This document shows, one piece after another, positions 43,915-53,048 of a DNA stretch of 64,000 nucleotides. The notes below the pieces were generated by a model, which saw only the letters and a program-made list of their open reading frames with translations, did not search any database and was not told the DNA's origin. Each line of letters opens with the position of its first letter. Within the stretch, counting starts at the first letter, position 1. Made by a program: the position numbers and the translations under genes. Source of the stretch: DASXTW01 sp036505215 (GTDB lineage Bacteria > Actinomycetota > UBA4738); assembly GCA_036505215.1 (NCBI GenBank), contig DASXTW010000114.1, positions 1-64,000 of the forward strand, read 5' to 3'.

Positions 43915-45074
43915 GATTTCCTGACCCTTTCGGGTTGCGCTCGGTGTGAGCGGGTTCCTGCCGGCCCGTCGTGCGCAGGCTTGCGACGTCGCCCGTCGTC
44001 CCCGGCTGTCTCGCGCAGGGCTTCCTCGAGGAACCCTTCGACCACCCGGTTGAACTGGGCGTGGCGCTCGAGCATCGTGCAGTGGCCCGAGCCCTTGAAG
44101 ACGGCCATCCGACCATCCGGAAGCATGCGCTTGATCGCCAGCGCCGACGCCGGTGGCGTCAAACGATCCACGTCCCCCACCAGGACCAGCGCGGGAACCG
44201 TGATATGAGCCAGGGCGTGGCTGAGATCCATCTCCACGAGGCTCGCTAGGAGGTCGGTCCATACCTCGACGGGCGCTCGCGCCGACACCCTTGCCACGTG
44301 CTCCACCAGGGACGGAGGAGGCTTGGGACCGAAGTTCGTGAGCCTGGCCGCGGCGAAGGCCAGGTCACCTTGCCCCGCCAGGGCCCTGGCCCGGATCCGG
44401 TAGACTCGGCGCGGATCCCTGGCCACCCGGAGGGCCGCCGCGGTGACGAGCTTCCCCACCTGCGCCCCGAGGTTCCCCGCGGCCGCCTTGATCAGCTCAG
44501 CGGCGGCAGTGTTGGCCAGCACCACCGCCATCACCCTGGTCCCGAACTCTTCCGGGAAGGCTTTGGCGAAGGACATCACGGCCATCCCGCCCATGCTGTG
44601 TCCCATGAGCGCCACCGGCCCCTGCAGAGCCAGCTCCTCCAGGACCGCCTCGAGGTCCCTGCCGAGCGCCTCGAGCGAATAGTCGCCTCCGGTGCCCGGC
44701 CCGCTCCTGCCGTGCCCCCGCTGGTCGATGAGCACGCATCGGTAGTTCCGAGAGAAGTGCTTCCACTGGTAATGCCACAGCGTGAGATCTGCGCTGAACC
44801 CGTGGACCATCACCAGGACTGGCGCATCGTCGGGCCCGAGGACGTTCACGGCCAGCGCCGTGCCGTCGAAGGAATGGATCCGCCGCTCCTCGCCGGGACG
44901 CTCCTCCAGCGGTTCACCCCGCTCCGGATCCGGACCCGAGCGCGCCCTGCGGACCAGGTATCGCTCGCCGACCACCCCGAGAGCTGCTGCCGCCACCGTG
45001 GCTCCTGTGGCGATGACGGCTTTCTTCGCCGCTCGACGAGTTCGGCCAGACGGCGGGGTCGTTCGGCTGCTCAT
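43911..45074 (-). CDS. Membrane-anchored alpha/beta hydrolase
   Basis: 387 residues. An N-terminal anchor helix (KAVIATGATVAAAALGVVG) precedes the fold. Catalytic triad: Ser in GHSMGGMAV, Asp in VGDVDRLTPP, His in SGHCTMLERH; oxyanion region VMVHGFSADLTLWHYQW. A basic tail of about 35 residues follows. It lies between alr and the P1 peptidase with 4-nt overlaps on both sides, a position also held by a hydrolase in other actinobacteria. Substrate unknown. Confidence 0.87.
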   Translation of the reverse strand: MSSRTTPPSGRTRRAAKKAVIATGATVAAAALGVVGERYLVRRARSGPDPERGEPLEERPGEERRIHSFDGTALAVNVLGPDDAPVLVMVHGFSADLTLWHYQWKHFSRNYRCVLIDQRGHGRSGPGTGGDYSLEALGRDLEAVLEELALQGPVALMGHSMGGMAVMSFAKAFPEEFGTRVMAVVLANTAAAELIKAAAGNLGAQVGKLVTAAALRVARDPRRVYRIRARALAGQGDLAFAAARLTNFGPKPPPSLVEHVARVSARAPVEVWTDLLASLVEMDLSHALAHITVPALVLVGDVDRLTPPASALAIKRMLPDGRMAVFKGSGHCTMLERHAQFNRVVEGFLEEALRETAGDDGRRRKPAHDGPAGTRSHRAQPERVRKS

Positions 45075-46177
45075 CCCACGTATTCCCTCGGAACCCGTTC
45101 GCTCAGTCCGCAGACGACCTCGTAATTGATGGTGCCCATCCAACCGGCCACATCGTCCGCGGTGATCTGTTCGTCGCCCTGCCCCCCGATCAGCACGACC
45201 TCGTCACCCGGCGCCACCCGCTCGTCACCGCAGTCCACCATGAATTGATCCATCGTCACCGTTCCCGCCACAGGGTATCGACGTCCCCCGATGAGCACCT
45301 CGGCCTTGCCCCCCAGGAGCCGGCTGTAGCCGTCCGCGTATCCCACCGGTACGGTGGCGATCGTGGACGCGCGCTGCACTGTATAGGTGAGGCCGTACGA
45401 GATGGCCTCTCCCGCATCGACCCGCTTCACCATCGTCACCGCGCTCTTCCACGAAAGGGCCGGCCTGAGCCTCCTCGCGGCTTCCGCCAGATCATGACTC
45501 GGGCACAACCCGTACATGGCGATCCCCAGCCGCACCAGGTCCAGGTGGGCCTGGGGCTGGGACATGATGGCTGCGCTGTTCGCGGCGTGCCGGTACCGCG
45601 GGATTACGCCGGCGCCCCGCAGATCCGCCATCGCTCTGGTGAACCGCTGGAGCTGCCACCACGTGAACGGATCAGCCATCTCCTCCGACTTGGCGAAGTG
45701 TGTCCACAACCCCTCCAGCTCGAGCCCTGCCTCCAGGAGGCGGGAGACGAAAGGAACGAGTCGAGCCGGATCGATCCCCACCCGATGCATCCCGGTGTCC
45801 ACTTTCACGTGAACGCCCACCCGCCTGCCCAGAGCTCCGGCTGCCTCGGTGAGACGATCCAGGCCCTCATCCGTGTAAAGGCTCGGGGTGAGACCCGCCG
45901 CAAGGGCCTCTTTCTCGGATCCAGGGGGAAACTCGGTCAGGACAAGGATCGGGCCGGCCAGGCCGGCATCCCGCAAGTCGACCCCCTCTTCGACCAGCGC
46001 TACCCCCAGCCACTGTGCTCCCGCCGACTGGGCGGCGCGGGCCACCTGCACGCTCCCGTGCCCGTACCCGTTCGCCTTGACCACGGCCATCACCTCGGAC
46101 CCCCTCGGCTTCAGCGTACGAACGTTGTGACGGATGGCCCCCAGATCCACCACCGCCACGGTCGGTCGGTGCCGCAT
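45071..46177 (-). CDS. alr: Alanine racemase
   Basis: 368 residues. Makes D-alanine for peptidoglycan. PLP lysine Lys34 in VVKANGYGHG, VKVDTGMHRVG, RLGIAMYGL, and the second catalytic base tyrosine in AISYGLTY. ATG at 46177 gives the normal family start (RPTVAVVDLGAIRHN). In-frame ATGs at 46207 and 46201 are possible. The stop overlaps the hydrolase start by 4 nt. Confidence 0.95.
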   Translation of the reverse strand: MRHRPTVAVVDLGAIRHNVRTLKPRGSEVMAVVKANGYGHGSVQVARAAQSAGAQWLGVALVEEGVDLRDAGLAGPILVLTEFPPGSEKEALAAGLTPSLYTDEGLDRLTEAAGALGRRVGVHVKVDTGMHRVGIDPARLVPFVSRLLEAGLELEGLWTHFAKSEEMADPFTWWQLQRFTRAMADLRGAGVIPRYRHAANSAAIMSQPQAHLDLVRLGIAMYGLCPSHDLAEAARRLRPALSWKSAVTMVKRVDAGEAISYGLTYTVQRASTIATVPVGYADGYSRLLGGKAEVLIGGRRYPVAGTVTMDQFMVDCGDERVAPGDEVVLIGGQGDEQITADDVAGWMGTINYEVVCGLSERVPREYVG

Positions 46178-46232
46178 CACGCGCGTACCCCGGTCGCCCA
46201 TCCACATGAGGCTGGCGCCACGAGCTCGGACC

Positions 46233-47768
46233 TCACAGGTCCGCCCGAGTCAGGCCCAGCAGGGCCCTGGGAAGCTCCATGGACACATCGGAGGCCACGG
46301 TTCCCTCGCCGAACTCCGAGGCGGCCATCCGCCCGGCCAACCCATGCGCATAGGCACCGAGGATGGCTGCGTCCGCCGGCCGCAATCCCCGCGCCAGGAA
46401 GGCCCCGATGGCCCCGGTCAGCACGTCCCCGGTCCCACCGGTAGCCAGGTATGGACCCCCGGTGGGGTTGACGAAGGCCGTCCCGTCCGGGCGGGCGATG
46501 ACCGTTCGCGAACCCTTGAGCAGAACGGGACACCGGAACTCGGCAGCTGCCTTGCGGGCGTGGCCGACCCGGTCCTCGAGCACGTCCTTCGAGGAGAGCC
46601 CGGTGAGCCGGCCGAACTCCCCCGGATGGGGAGTGAGGACCGCCTCCGACCTTCGCTCGGCGAGGTCGGCCCCCTTGCCGGCGAAGGCGCCGAGCCCGTC
46701 GGCATCGAGGACGAAGGGAACGGGACACTCGGCCACCAGTCGCCGAACCAGTTCGACCGTAGCGGGATCGGTGGAGAGCCCAGGGCCCACCGCAACCGAA
46801 TCAACGTCGTCCAGGCGCCCCCGCAGCAGGGGCCACGCTTCGGCCGAGGTGGATCCCGCGTCCGTCTCGGGGAGGGGAAGGAACGTGGTCTCGGTGATGG
46901 CTGACTCCACGACCGGCAGGATGCCCTCGGGGACGGCCAATGTCACGAGCCCCGCGCCGGCCCGATATGCGGACGACGCGGTGAGGACGGCCGCGCCGGT
47001 CATGGTCCGTGACCCGGCCACCACCAGGACGACCCCGGAAGCCCGCTTGTGCGATTCGGGGGCCCGCGGAGACATGAGGGCGGCCGCGTCGTGCCGTTCC
47101 ACCAGCCACAGGTCGCTGCGAACCAGGTCCGACGGGAAGCCGATGTCCGCCACCTCCAGCTCCCCCGCGTGCTCCGCACCGGGATAGAAAACGAGCCCCG
47201 GCTTGAGCGAGCCGAACGTCATGGTGAGGGTCGCCCGCACGGCCGTCCCGCGGACCGCACCCGTCTCACCCTCGACGCCCGACGGGGTGTCCACGGCCAC
47301 GACTTCCGCCTGGGAGCCGTTGATCAGCTCGATGGCCCGGGTGAAGATCCCCTCCGGAGCGCCCCGGAAGCCCGTGCCGAAGACCGCGTCGATGACGACG
47401 TCGGCCCGCGCGAGCTCTCGAACGAGGAGGTCGGAGCTGAACCTCCGCCACCGCCCGCCGGCTCCGGCATACCGGAGGAAATTCACCGCCGCCGCGTCGC
47501 GGAAGCTCCCCGGGGGAGCCATCAGGACCGCGGTGACTCCCATCCCCCAGCGCTCCAGGTAGCGCGCCGCCACCAATCCATCGCCCCCGTTGTTCCCCTT
47601 TCCGCAGACCACGACGGCCCTTCTCCCGTAGGCTCCGCCGGCCAACGCGGCGGCAACCCGTGCGACCTCCCATCCGGCAGCTTCCATCAGCGACGCGACC
47701 GACACGCCCCTCTCGGCACTGGCCCGGTCCAGCGCGGAGCTTTCGGTCGGGGTCAGGATCGGCAGCAT
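46233..47768 (-). CDS. nnr: Bifunctional NAD(P)HX epimerase/dehydratase
   Basis: 511 residues. Repairs hydrated NAD(P)H. The N-terminal epimerase (about 1-210) has VVVCGKGNNGGDGLVAARYL and DTPSGVEGETG. The C-terminal ATP/ADP-dependent dehydratase has VVAGSRTMTGAAVL, VLTPHPGEFGRL, GSRTVIARPDG and TGGTGDVLTGAIGAFLARG. Standard fusion length. It follows acpS by 7 bp. Confidence 0.95.
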   Translation of the reverse strand: MLPILTPTESSALDRASAERGVSVASLMEAAGWEVARVAAALAGGAYGRRAVVVCGKGNNGGDGLVAARYLERWGMGVTAVLMAPPGSFRDAAAVNFLRYAGAGGRWRRFSSDLLVRELARADVVIDAVFGTGFRGAPEGIFTRAIELINGSQAEVVAVDTPSGVEGETGAVRGTAVRATLTMTFGSLKPGLVFYPGAEHAGELEVADIGFPSDLVRSDLWLVERHDAAALMSPRAPESHKRASGVVLVVAGSRTMTGAAVLTASSAYRAGAGLVTLAVPEGILPVVESAITETTFLPLPETDAGSTSAEAWPLLRGRLDDVDSVAVGPGLSTDPATVELVRRLVAECPVPFVLDADGLGAFAGKGADLAERRSEAVLTPHPGEFGRLTGLSSKDVLEDRVGHARKAAAEFRCPVLLKGSRTVIARPDGTAFVNPTGGPYLATGGTGDVLTGAIGAFLARGLRPADAAILGAYAHGLAGRMAASEFGEGTVASDVSMELPRALLGLTRADL

Positions 47769-47775
47769 CGATCTC

Positions 47776-48150
47776 TCACGAAGCGACCGCCACGCAGAAA
47801 GCTGCGGCCATCCGCCGCTCGTGGGTGAGGGCGACCATCACCGCGGAGACGCCCAGCGCGTCCATCCGGACCTTCGATGTGCCTTCCAGCACCAGATGAG
47901 GCGCACCCGAGGGGGCGCGCTCCACCCGAACGTCGTGCCATCGCATCTGCCGTATGCCTCCCAGAGCCTTGCGGCAGGCCTCCCGGGCCGCCCATCGGGC
48001 CGCGTAGCACTCTGCCGGCGAGGCCTGGCCCTCGCAGTAGGCGATCTCGGCAGGCGTGAACACTCGTTGTACGAAAGTCGAATGGCGATCGATGATGCGC
48101 TCGACCCGTTGGACGTCGACGAGATCCACCCCAATGCCAAGGATGTTCAC
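47776..48150 (-). CDS. acpS: Holo-acyl-carrier-protein synthase
   Basis: 124 residues. Adds phosphopantetheine to acyl carrier protein. GIGVDLVDVQRVERII with the Mg-binding Asp, FTPAEIAYCEG, and ARWAAREACRKAL with the second acidic ligand. GTG at 48150 is the canonical start (VNILGIGVDLV). Upstream sequence is not coding. Confidence 0.94.
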   Translation of the reverse strand: MNILGIGVDLVDVQRVERIIDRHSTFVQRVFTPAEIAYCEGQASPAECYAARWAAREACRKALGGIRQMRWHDVRVERAPSGAPHLVLEGTSKVRMDALGVSAVMVALTHERRMAAAFCVAVAS

Positions 48151-48188
48151 AGGGGTATTCTCCACCCCTCCGGGGAGCCGGTACGGGA

Positions 48189-50015
48189 TTACTCGACCGT
48201 CACGCTCTTGGCCAGGTTGCGAGGCTGGTCCACATCGCAGCCGCGTAGCTTGGCGATGTGGTAAGCGAGGAGCTGCAAGGGCACGGTCACCACGATCGGG
48301 GCCAGCAACTCGTGAGTCCGGGAGACGAACAGCACATGGTCGGCGAGCTTTGCGATCTCCTGGTCGCCCTCCGTGGCCACCGCGATGACTTCTGCTCCTC
48401 GAGCCTTGACCTCCTGGATGTTCGACAGGACCTTCGGATAGACATGGCACTCCGTCGCGACAGCCACCACCGGCACACCCGCTTCGATGAGGGCGATAGG
48501 ACCATGCTTCAGCTCGCCGGCCGGGTAACCCTCCGCGTGGATGTAGGAGATCTCCTTCAGCTTGAGGGCCCCTTCCAGGGCGGCCGGATACCCGGTGTGG
48601 CGTCCGATGAACAGGACGTCTCGAGCCTGCTGGTAGCGAGCGGCGAGCTCCTGGATCTGGCCGTCGAGCAGGAGCGCCTTCTGCACCTGCGCCGGCAGTG
48701 AGGCCATTTGGTCGACGTATCCGGAGATCTCGTCGGGGTACATCGTTCCCCTGACCTGGGCCAGATAGAGGGCAAGGAGATGCAGGGCCGCCATCTGCGT
48801 GGCGAACGTCTTCGACGCGGCAACGCCACGCTCCGGTCCGGCCCTCGTATAGAGCACGGCGTCGGACTCCCGGGCGATCGAGGATCCCACCGTGTTCGTG
48901 ATCGCGATGACGGGCGACTGCTGGTGCCGGGCATGCCGCACGGCTTGCAACGTGTCGATCGTCTCGCCCGACTGTGAGATGGCGAGTGTCAGCGTGTTCG
49001 TGTCCAGCACGGGGTCCCGGTAGCGGAATTCGCTGGCAATGTCGATCTCCACCGGCAGGCGGGTCCAGTGCTCGATGGCGTACTTCGCCACCAGCCCGGC
49101 GTGGAAGGCCGTGCCGCAGGCAACCACGAAGACCTTGTCCACGTCCTCGAACTGGTCCTCTCTCGTCCGGAGGTCGTCCAGCGCCAGACGACCTTTGGAA
49201 TCGAATCGCCCGCGCAGGGTGTCTCGTATCGCCGAGGGTTGTTCGTGGATCTCCTTGAGCATGAAGTCCTCATACCCGGACTTCTCCGCCGCGGCCAGGT
49301 CCCACTCCACGTCCAAGGGCTCCAGCGGAACCTGGTTGCCCTGGAGATCGGTGATCCGAACCGAGTCTGCCCGGACCTCGACCACCTGATTCTCGGCGAC
49401 GGGGACGAACCGCCGGGTCTTCTGCAGGACGGCCGGGATGTCGGAGGCCAGGAGGTTCTCTCCCTTCCCCAACCCCACGATGAGAGGCGAGGAGACCTTC
49501 ACGCCCACGATCACGTCCTGCTCGTCGGCGTGGGTGATGACCAGGGCGTAGGCGCCCCTGAGCTTCGCCACCGTCTCCCGCACGGCGTCCCCAAGGTCGC
49601 CCGCGTAGGCCTCCTCGACCATGTGGGCCACGACCTCGGTGTCCGTGTCCGAGGCGAACGTGTGTCCCGCTTTCGTCAGCCGGTCCTTGAGCTCCTGAAA
49701 GTTCTCGATGATCCCGTTGTGGATCACCGCAACCCGAGCGGTGCAGTCGAGGTGCGGATGGGCGTTGCGATCGGTGGGCGGGCCATGGGTGGCCCACCGG
49801 GTGTGGCCCATCCCGGCGCTTCCCTTGGGGGCCCCACCGTCGCGCAAGGCGGCCTCCAGCTCGGAAAGCTTGCCCGCTTTCTTGACCACGGTCACCGCGC
49901 CGTTCAACACCGCGATCCCGGCCGAGTCGTACCCCCGGTACTCGAGCCGGCGGAGGCCTTCGAGCAGGATCGGAAGCGCCTGGTCCGGCCCCACGTAGCC
50001 AACGATGCCGCACAT
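48189..50015 (-). CDS. glmS: Glutamine--fructose-6-phosphate aminotransferase
   Basis: 608 residues. First step to UDP-GlcNAc. Cys1 after the start Met (MCGIVGYVG) is the amidotransferase nucleophile, with GHTRWATHG and GIIENFQELK. Two SIS sugar-isomerase domains follow (ACGTAFHAGLVAKY, ISQSGETIDTL, ESDAVLYTRAGPERGVA) and the C-terminus ends KSVTVE. No glmS ribozyme is seen upstream. glmM lies 78 bp upstream. Confidence 0.97.
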   Translation of the reverse strand: MCGIVGYVGPDQALPILLEGLRRLEYRGYDSAGIAVLNGAVTVVKKAGKLSELEAALRDGGAPKGSAGMGHTRWATHGPPTDRNAHPHLDCTARVAVIHNGIIENFQELKDRLTKAGHTFASDTDTEVVAHMVEEAYAGDLGDAVRETVAKLRGAYALVITHADEQDVIVGVKVSSPLIVGLGKGENLLASDIPAVLQKTRRFVPVAENQVVEVRADSVRITDLQGNQVPLEPLDVEWDLAAAEKSGYEDFMLKEIHEQPSAIRDTLRGRFDSKGRLALDDLRTREDQFEDVDKVFVVACGTAFHAGLVAKYAIEHWTRLPVEIDIASEFRYRDPVLDTNTLTLAISQSGETIDTLQAVRHARHQQSPVIAITNTVGSSIARESDAVLYTRAGPERGVAASKTFATQMAALHLLALYLAQVRGTMYPDEISGYVDQMASLPAQVQKALLLDGQIQELAARYQQARDVLFIGRHTGYPAALEGALKLKEISYIHAEGYPAGELKHGPIALIEAGVPVVAVATECHVYPKVLSNIQEVKARGAEVIAVATEGDQEIAKLADHVLFVSRTHELLAPIVVTVPLQLLAYHIAKLRGCDVDQPRNLAKSVTVE

Positions 50016-50093
50016 GAGGCAGTTATGGTACCCGCATCGAGCCAGCCACCCTCATAGGTGAAACCCCCAGGCGCAGGGGAGGAACGAACGCAC

Positions 50094-51449
50094 TCAGTGG
50101 GCGAACTTGGACGTACCCAGGTTGGCGCGAACCACCTCGCTGATGGCCTCGGCGTGGCGGGCGGCGTCCTCCTGGGTCGCCGCCTCGACCATCACCCTGA
50201 CCAGGGGCTCGGTCCCAGAGGCGCGCACCAGGACCCTTCCCTGCTGGCCCAGAGCTTGCTCCGCGACTCGGACCGCATCCCAGACTTGCTCCGCATCGTC
50301 CAGTCGATTCCGGTCCGGCACCGGAATGTTGACGAGGACCTGCGGGAATCGCTTCATGCGGGAGGCGAGCTCGCTAACCGGTACGCCCCTCCGGCGAGCC
50401 AGAGACAGAAACTGCACGGCGGTGAGAAGACCATCGCCGGTCGTGGCGTGCCGCAGGAAGATGATGTGGCCGGACTGCTCTCCTCCCAGGATCGCCCCGG
50501 TCTGAAGCAGAGCTTCGAGCACGTACCGGTCCCCCACCTTCGTCTCCACCACCTTGATCCCCGCCTCATCCATCGCCCGCCGGAATCCGACATTGGCCAT
50601 CACGGTGGTCACCACGATCCCGTTGGCCAGCTCCCCGGTGTCGTGGAGCTCCAGCGCGCAGGCCGCGAGGACCTGGTCGCCGTCGATCACGCTACCTCCA
50701 GCGTCTGCGAACATGGCCCTGTCGGCGTCGCCGTCGTGGGCGATGCCCGCGTCGGCCTCGGTGTCCACGACGGCGAGCGCGACCACCTCCGGGACCGTCG
50801 CTCCGCAGCCGTCGTTGATGTTCCAGCCGTCAGGTGCATCGTTGATCGGCAGGACCCTCGCCCCCAGCCGGCGAAACAGGTCGGGTGCGATGCGGGATGC
50901 GGCTCCGTTGGCGCAATCCACGACAAGGCGCATCCCGTCGAGAGATGTCGACGCCAGCTGCTCGAGGTGCTTGAGATAGCGCTCGAGCGCATCATCCAGG
51001 GTCAGCATCCGCCCCACCCCACGACCAGTAGGCCTCGGACCGGATTCCGAATCGACGAGCGCCTCGATCTCGGATTCGACCTCGTCCGGCAGCTTGTAGC
51101 CGCTGGACCCGAAGAACTTGATCCCGTTGTACTCCGCGGGGTTGTGGGATGCCGAGATGACCGCTCCAGCTTGGGCTTCGAGGTCGGCGGTGAGGAACGC
51201 TACCCCCGGCGTCGTGCAGACGCCCAGGAGGATCGCGTCGCCCCCAGCCGAGCACACCCCCGCGGCCAGGGCCGCTTCCAGGAACTCGCTGGAAGCTCGA
51301 GTGTCGCGCCCCAACACGATACGAGGACGGCTCTGGCCGTGTTCGGCGAGGGCAGTGACCGCCGACCGCCCGAGCCGGTAGGCCAGTTCGCCCGTGAGCT
51401 CGAAGTTGGCGATACCGCGAACGCCGTCCGTCCCAAACAGCCTTGGCAT
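50094..51449 (-). CDS. glmM: Phosphoglucosamine mutase
   Basis: 451 residues. Converts GlcN-6-P to GlcN-1-P. FGTDGVRGIAN, the phosphoserine loop ISASHNPAEYNG (Ser101), the metal loop DGDADRAMFADAGG, GGEQSGHIIF and RASGTEPLVRVM. The start codon is only 26 bp from that of the divergent DUF2007 gene. Confidence 0.97.
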   Translation of the reverse strand: MPRLFGTDGVRGIANFELTGELAYRLGRSAVTALAEHGQSRPRIVLGRDTRASSEFLEAALAAGVCSAGGDAILLGVCTTPGVAFLTADLEAQAGAVISASHNPAEYNGIKFFGSSGYKLPDEVESEIEALVDSESGPRPTGRGVGRMLTLDDALERYLKHLEQLASTSLDGMRLVVDCANGAASRIAPDLFRRLGARVLPINDAPDGWNINDGCGATVPEVVALAVVDTEADAGIAHDGDADRAMFADAGGSVIDGDQVLAACALELHDTGELANGIVVTTVMANVGFRRAMDEAGIKVVETKVGDRYVLEALLQTGAILGGEQSGHIIFLRHATTGDGLLTAVQFLSLARRRGVPVSELASRMKRFPQVLVNIPVPDRNRLDDAEQVWDAVRVAEQALGQQGRVLVRASGTEPLVRVMVEAATQEDAARHAEAISEVVRANLGTSKFAH

Positions 51450-51457
51450 GGCTGGGC

Positions 51458-51464
51458 TATCTTA
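51458..51464. promoter_or_regulatory. Divergent overlapping -10 boxes between glmM and the DUF2007 gene
   Basis: The stretch TATCTTA reads TATCTT to the plus strand and TAAGAT to the minus strand. The glmM ATG is 9 nt from its box, consistent with a leaderless transcript; the other gene would have a leader of a few bases. Only 26 bp separate the start codons. Confidence 0.45.
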
Positions 51465-51475
51465 CGGACATCGCC

Positions 51476-51790
51476 ATGTCACACCCGGATGTTCCACTAC
51501 CCCCCACATCGATGGTGCTGGCTTTCAGCACGACGAGCATCCCCGAGGGGTTACTGGTGAAGGGATTGCTGGAATCCGAGGGCATCCCCGTGGCCATGAA
51601 GGGCGAAAGCGAGGGACCATACCGCGTCGGCCCCGTTTACCTGTGGGTCCCCGAGGCCCTGGAAGCGCAGGCCCGGCTGATCATCGAGGACGCGAAGTCG
51701 GCGGGCCTGTCAAGACAGGAACCGGACGAGGGCGAGACCGAGGGCGGATCTAGCGCTTCGAGTACTGCGGAGCCTTTCGGGCCTTCTTGA
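51476..51790 (+). CDS. DUF2007-like small protein
   Basis: 104 residues. The core FSTTSIPEGLLVKGLLESEG, then YRVGPVYLWVPEALEAQARL, matches the DUF2007 'putative signal transducing protein' fold, whose role is unknown. The acidic Ser-rich tail (DEGETEGGSSASSTAEPFG) runs 41 bp into the convergent rpsI gene. ATG at 51476 is preferred over 51443, which would lie inside the glmM start. Confidence 0.75.
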   Translation: MSHPDVPLPPTSMVLAFSTTSIPEGLLVKGLLESEGIPVAMKGESEGPYRVGPVYLWVPEALEAQARLIIEDAKSAGLSRQEPDEGETEGGSSASSTAEPFGPS

Positions 51791-52151
51791 GGCCGTACTT
51801 CCGCCGCTCCTTCTCCCGCGCGTCCCTGGTGAGCAGGCCTTCCTTCTTGAGCTGCGGCCTGAGACTCGGGTCGAGGTCGATCAGGGCCCTGGCGATCCCG
51901 TGACGAAGTGCTCCCGCCTGGCCGGACACGCCCCCACCATTCAGATGGGCGACCACGTCGAAATCCTTCTCCCGGCCAACCAAGCGGAGGGGAGCGGTGA
52001 TGATCATCCTGTGGGATCGGGACGGAAAGAAGGCCTCGAGTGGCCTCCCGTTGAGCTCGAACTTGCCTGTCCCCTCACGCAGCCGAACGCGGGCGACGGC
52101 TTCCTTGCGGCGGCCCGTTCCGGCGGGGGCTCGAGTTATCGCATCGGCCAC
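51750..52151 (-). CDS. rpsI: 30S ribosomal protein S9
   Basis: 133 residues, ending RKAPQYSKR as S9 must, its C-terminal tail contacting tRNA in the P site. GRRKEAVARVRLREGTG near the start and GGGVSGQAGALRHGIARAL in the middle. Its GTG start follows directly on the TAG stop of rplM, with AAGGAG embedded in the end of rplM. Confidence 0.97.
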   Translation of the reverse strand: MADAITRAPAGTGRRKEAVARVRLREGTGKFELNGRPLEAFFPSRSHRMIITAPLRLVGREKDFDVVAHLNGGGVSGQAGALRHGIARALIDLDPSLRPQLKKEGLLTRDAREKERRKYGLKKARKAPQYSKR

Positions 52152-52964
52152 CTATGACTCCTTCTCGGTCTTCTTCCTACCTCTGGGCCGGCGCTTGGGC
52201 CCGGCCTCCTGCCCTCCCGCATCCGCCTTTGGTCCCCTTCCCGTGGAGGACCTGGCCGCGGCCTTGGTCTTGGTCGCACTGGCTCTGGCGGAAGCCTCGG
52301 GCTTCTTCCGGGACGACCGGGCAGTCGTGCTCGCCCGACCCTCTGCAGGTGTCTTGGCGGTGGACCTGCGCGCGCGTGGTCCACCCGAAGGCTTCTCCTC
52401 GGGGCCTGTGCGGGCCCGGGGCGCCCTCGGCTCTTCCTTTCGGCGGGGCCCCTTGGGAGCGGGGGCCGGCTCGGGACGGGGCTGGGGCTTGGGCAGTCCC
52501 TCCCACGTGGGGATGGCCCCGAGGGAGAGAGGGACAGGCTTCTGGGCCTCGTGCGGGTGCTTCGGTCCCTCGTACACAGCCAGCTTTCGGGCCATCTGAC
52601 GGCCCAATCGGTTCTTCGGCAGCATCCCCGTGATCGCCTTCTCCACCACCCGGACCGGCCGCCGACTCATCATGCGGGAGAAGGCGAGCCTGTTGAGTCC
52701 CCCCGGATAGCCGGAGTGCCGGACGTAGACCTTCTTCTCCTCCTTGCCTCCGGTCAGGCGCACGCCCTTCGCGTTCACCACGATCACGTGGTCGCCGGTG
52801 TCCATGTGGGGGGCGAAGATGGGCTTGTGCTTTCCCCGGAGGATCTTGGCCACCTCCGAGGCCAGCCGCCCCAAGACAGCGCCATCGGCGTCGACTACGT
52901 ACCAGCGACGCTCGATGTCACGAGGCTTCGGCGAGAAGGTCTTCACGGTGTTTGTACCAATCAT
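52152..52964 (-). CDS. rplM: 50S ribosomal protein L13 with a long basic C-terminal extension
   Basis: 270 residues, against about 145-150 for normal L13. Residues 1-148 are ordinary (WYVVDADGAVLGRLASEVAK, DHVIVVNAKGVRLTGGK, MLPKNRLGRQMARKLAVYEG). From about 150 on the sequence becomes Pro, Arg, Lys, Ala, Ser and Gly rich (PKPQPRPEPAPAPKGPRRKE to KKTEKES), with no fold expected. It is in frame, without a break, up to the stop that abuts rpsI. It may bind rRNA or other nucleic acid. Confidence 0.93.
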   Translation of the reverse strand: MIGTNTVKTFSPKPRDIERRWYVVDADGAVLGRLASEVAKILRGKHKPIFAPHMDTGDHVIVVNAKGVRLTGGKEEKKVYVRHSGYPGGLNRLAFSRMMSRRPVRVVEKAITGMLPKNRLGRQMARKLAVYEGPKHPHEAQKPVPLSLGAIPTWEGLPKPQPRPEPAPAPKGPRRKEEPRAPRARTGPEEKPSGGPRARRSTAKTPAEGRASTTARSSRKKPEASARASATKTKAAARSSTGRGPKADAGGQEAGPKRRPRGRKKTEKES

Positions 52965-53048
52965 GAAAAGGCGGCCGAAAACCCGGCCGATAGGGCAGTC
53001 TACCTGGGCATTCGCCGAGCGTCAAAGAAGCGGACTCACTCGGGGGCC

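Noticed and set aside
48051..48188. Possible glmS ribozyme or riboswitch near glmS
   Set aside because: This region is downstream of glmS on its strand and holds the acpS start; the true upstream gap is 78 bp with no recognisable fold.
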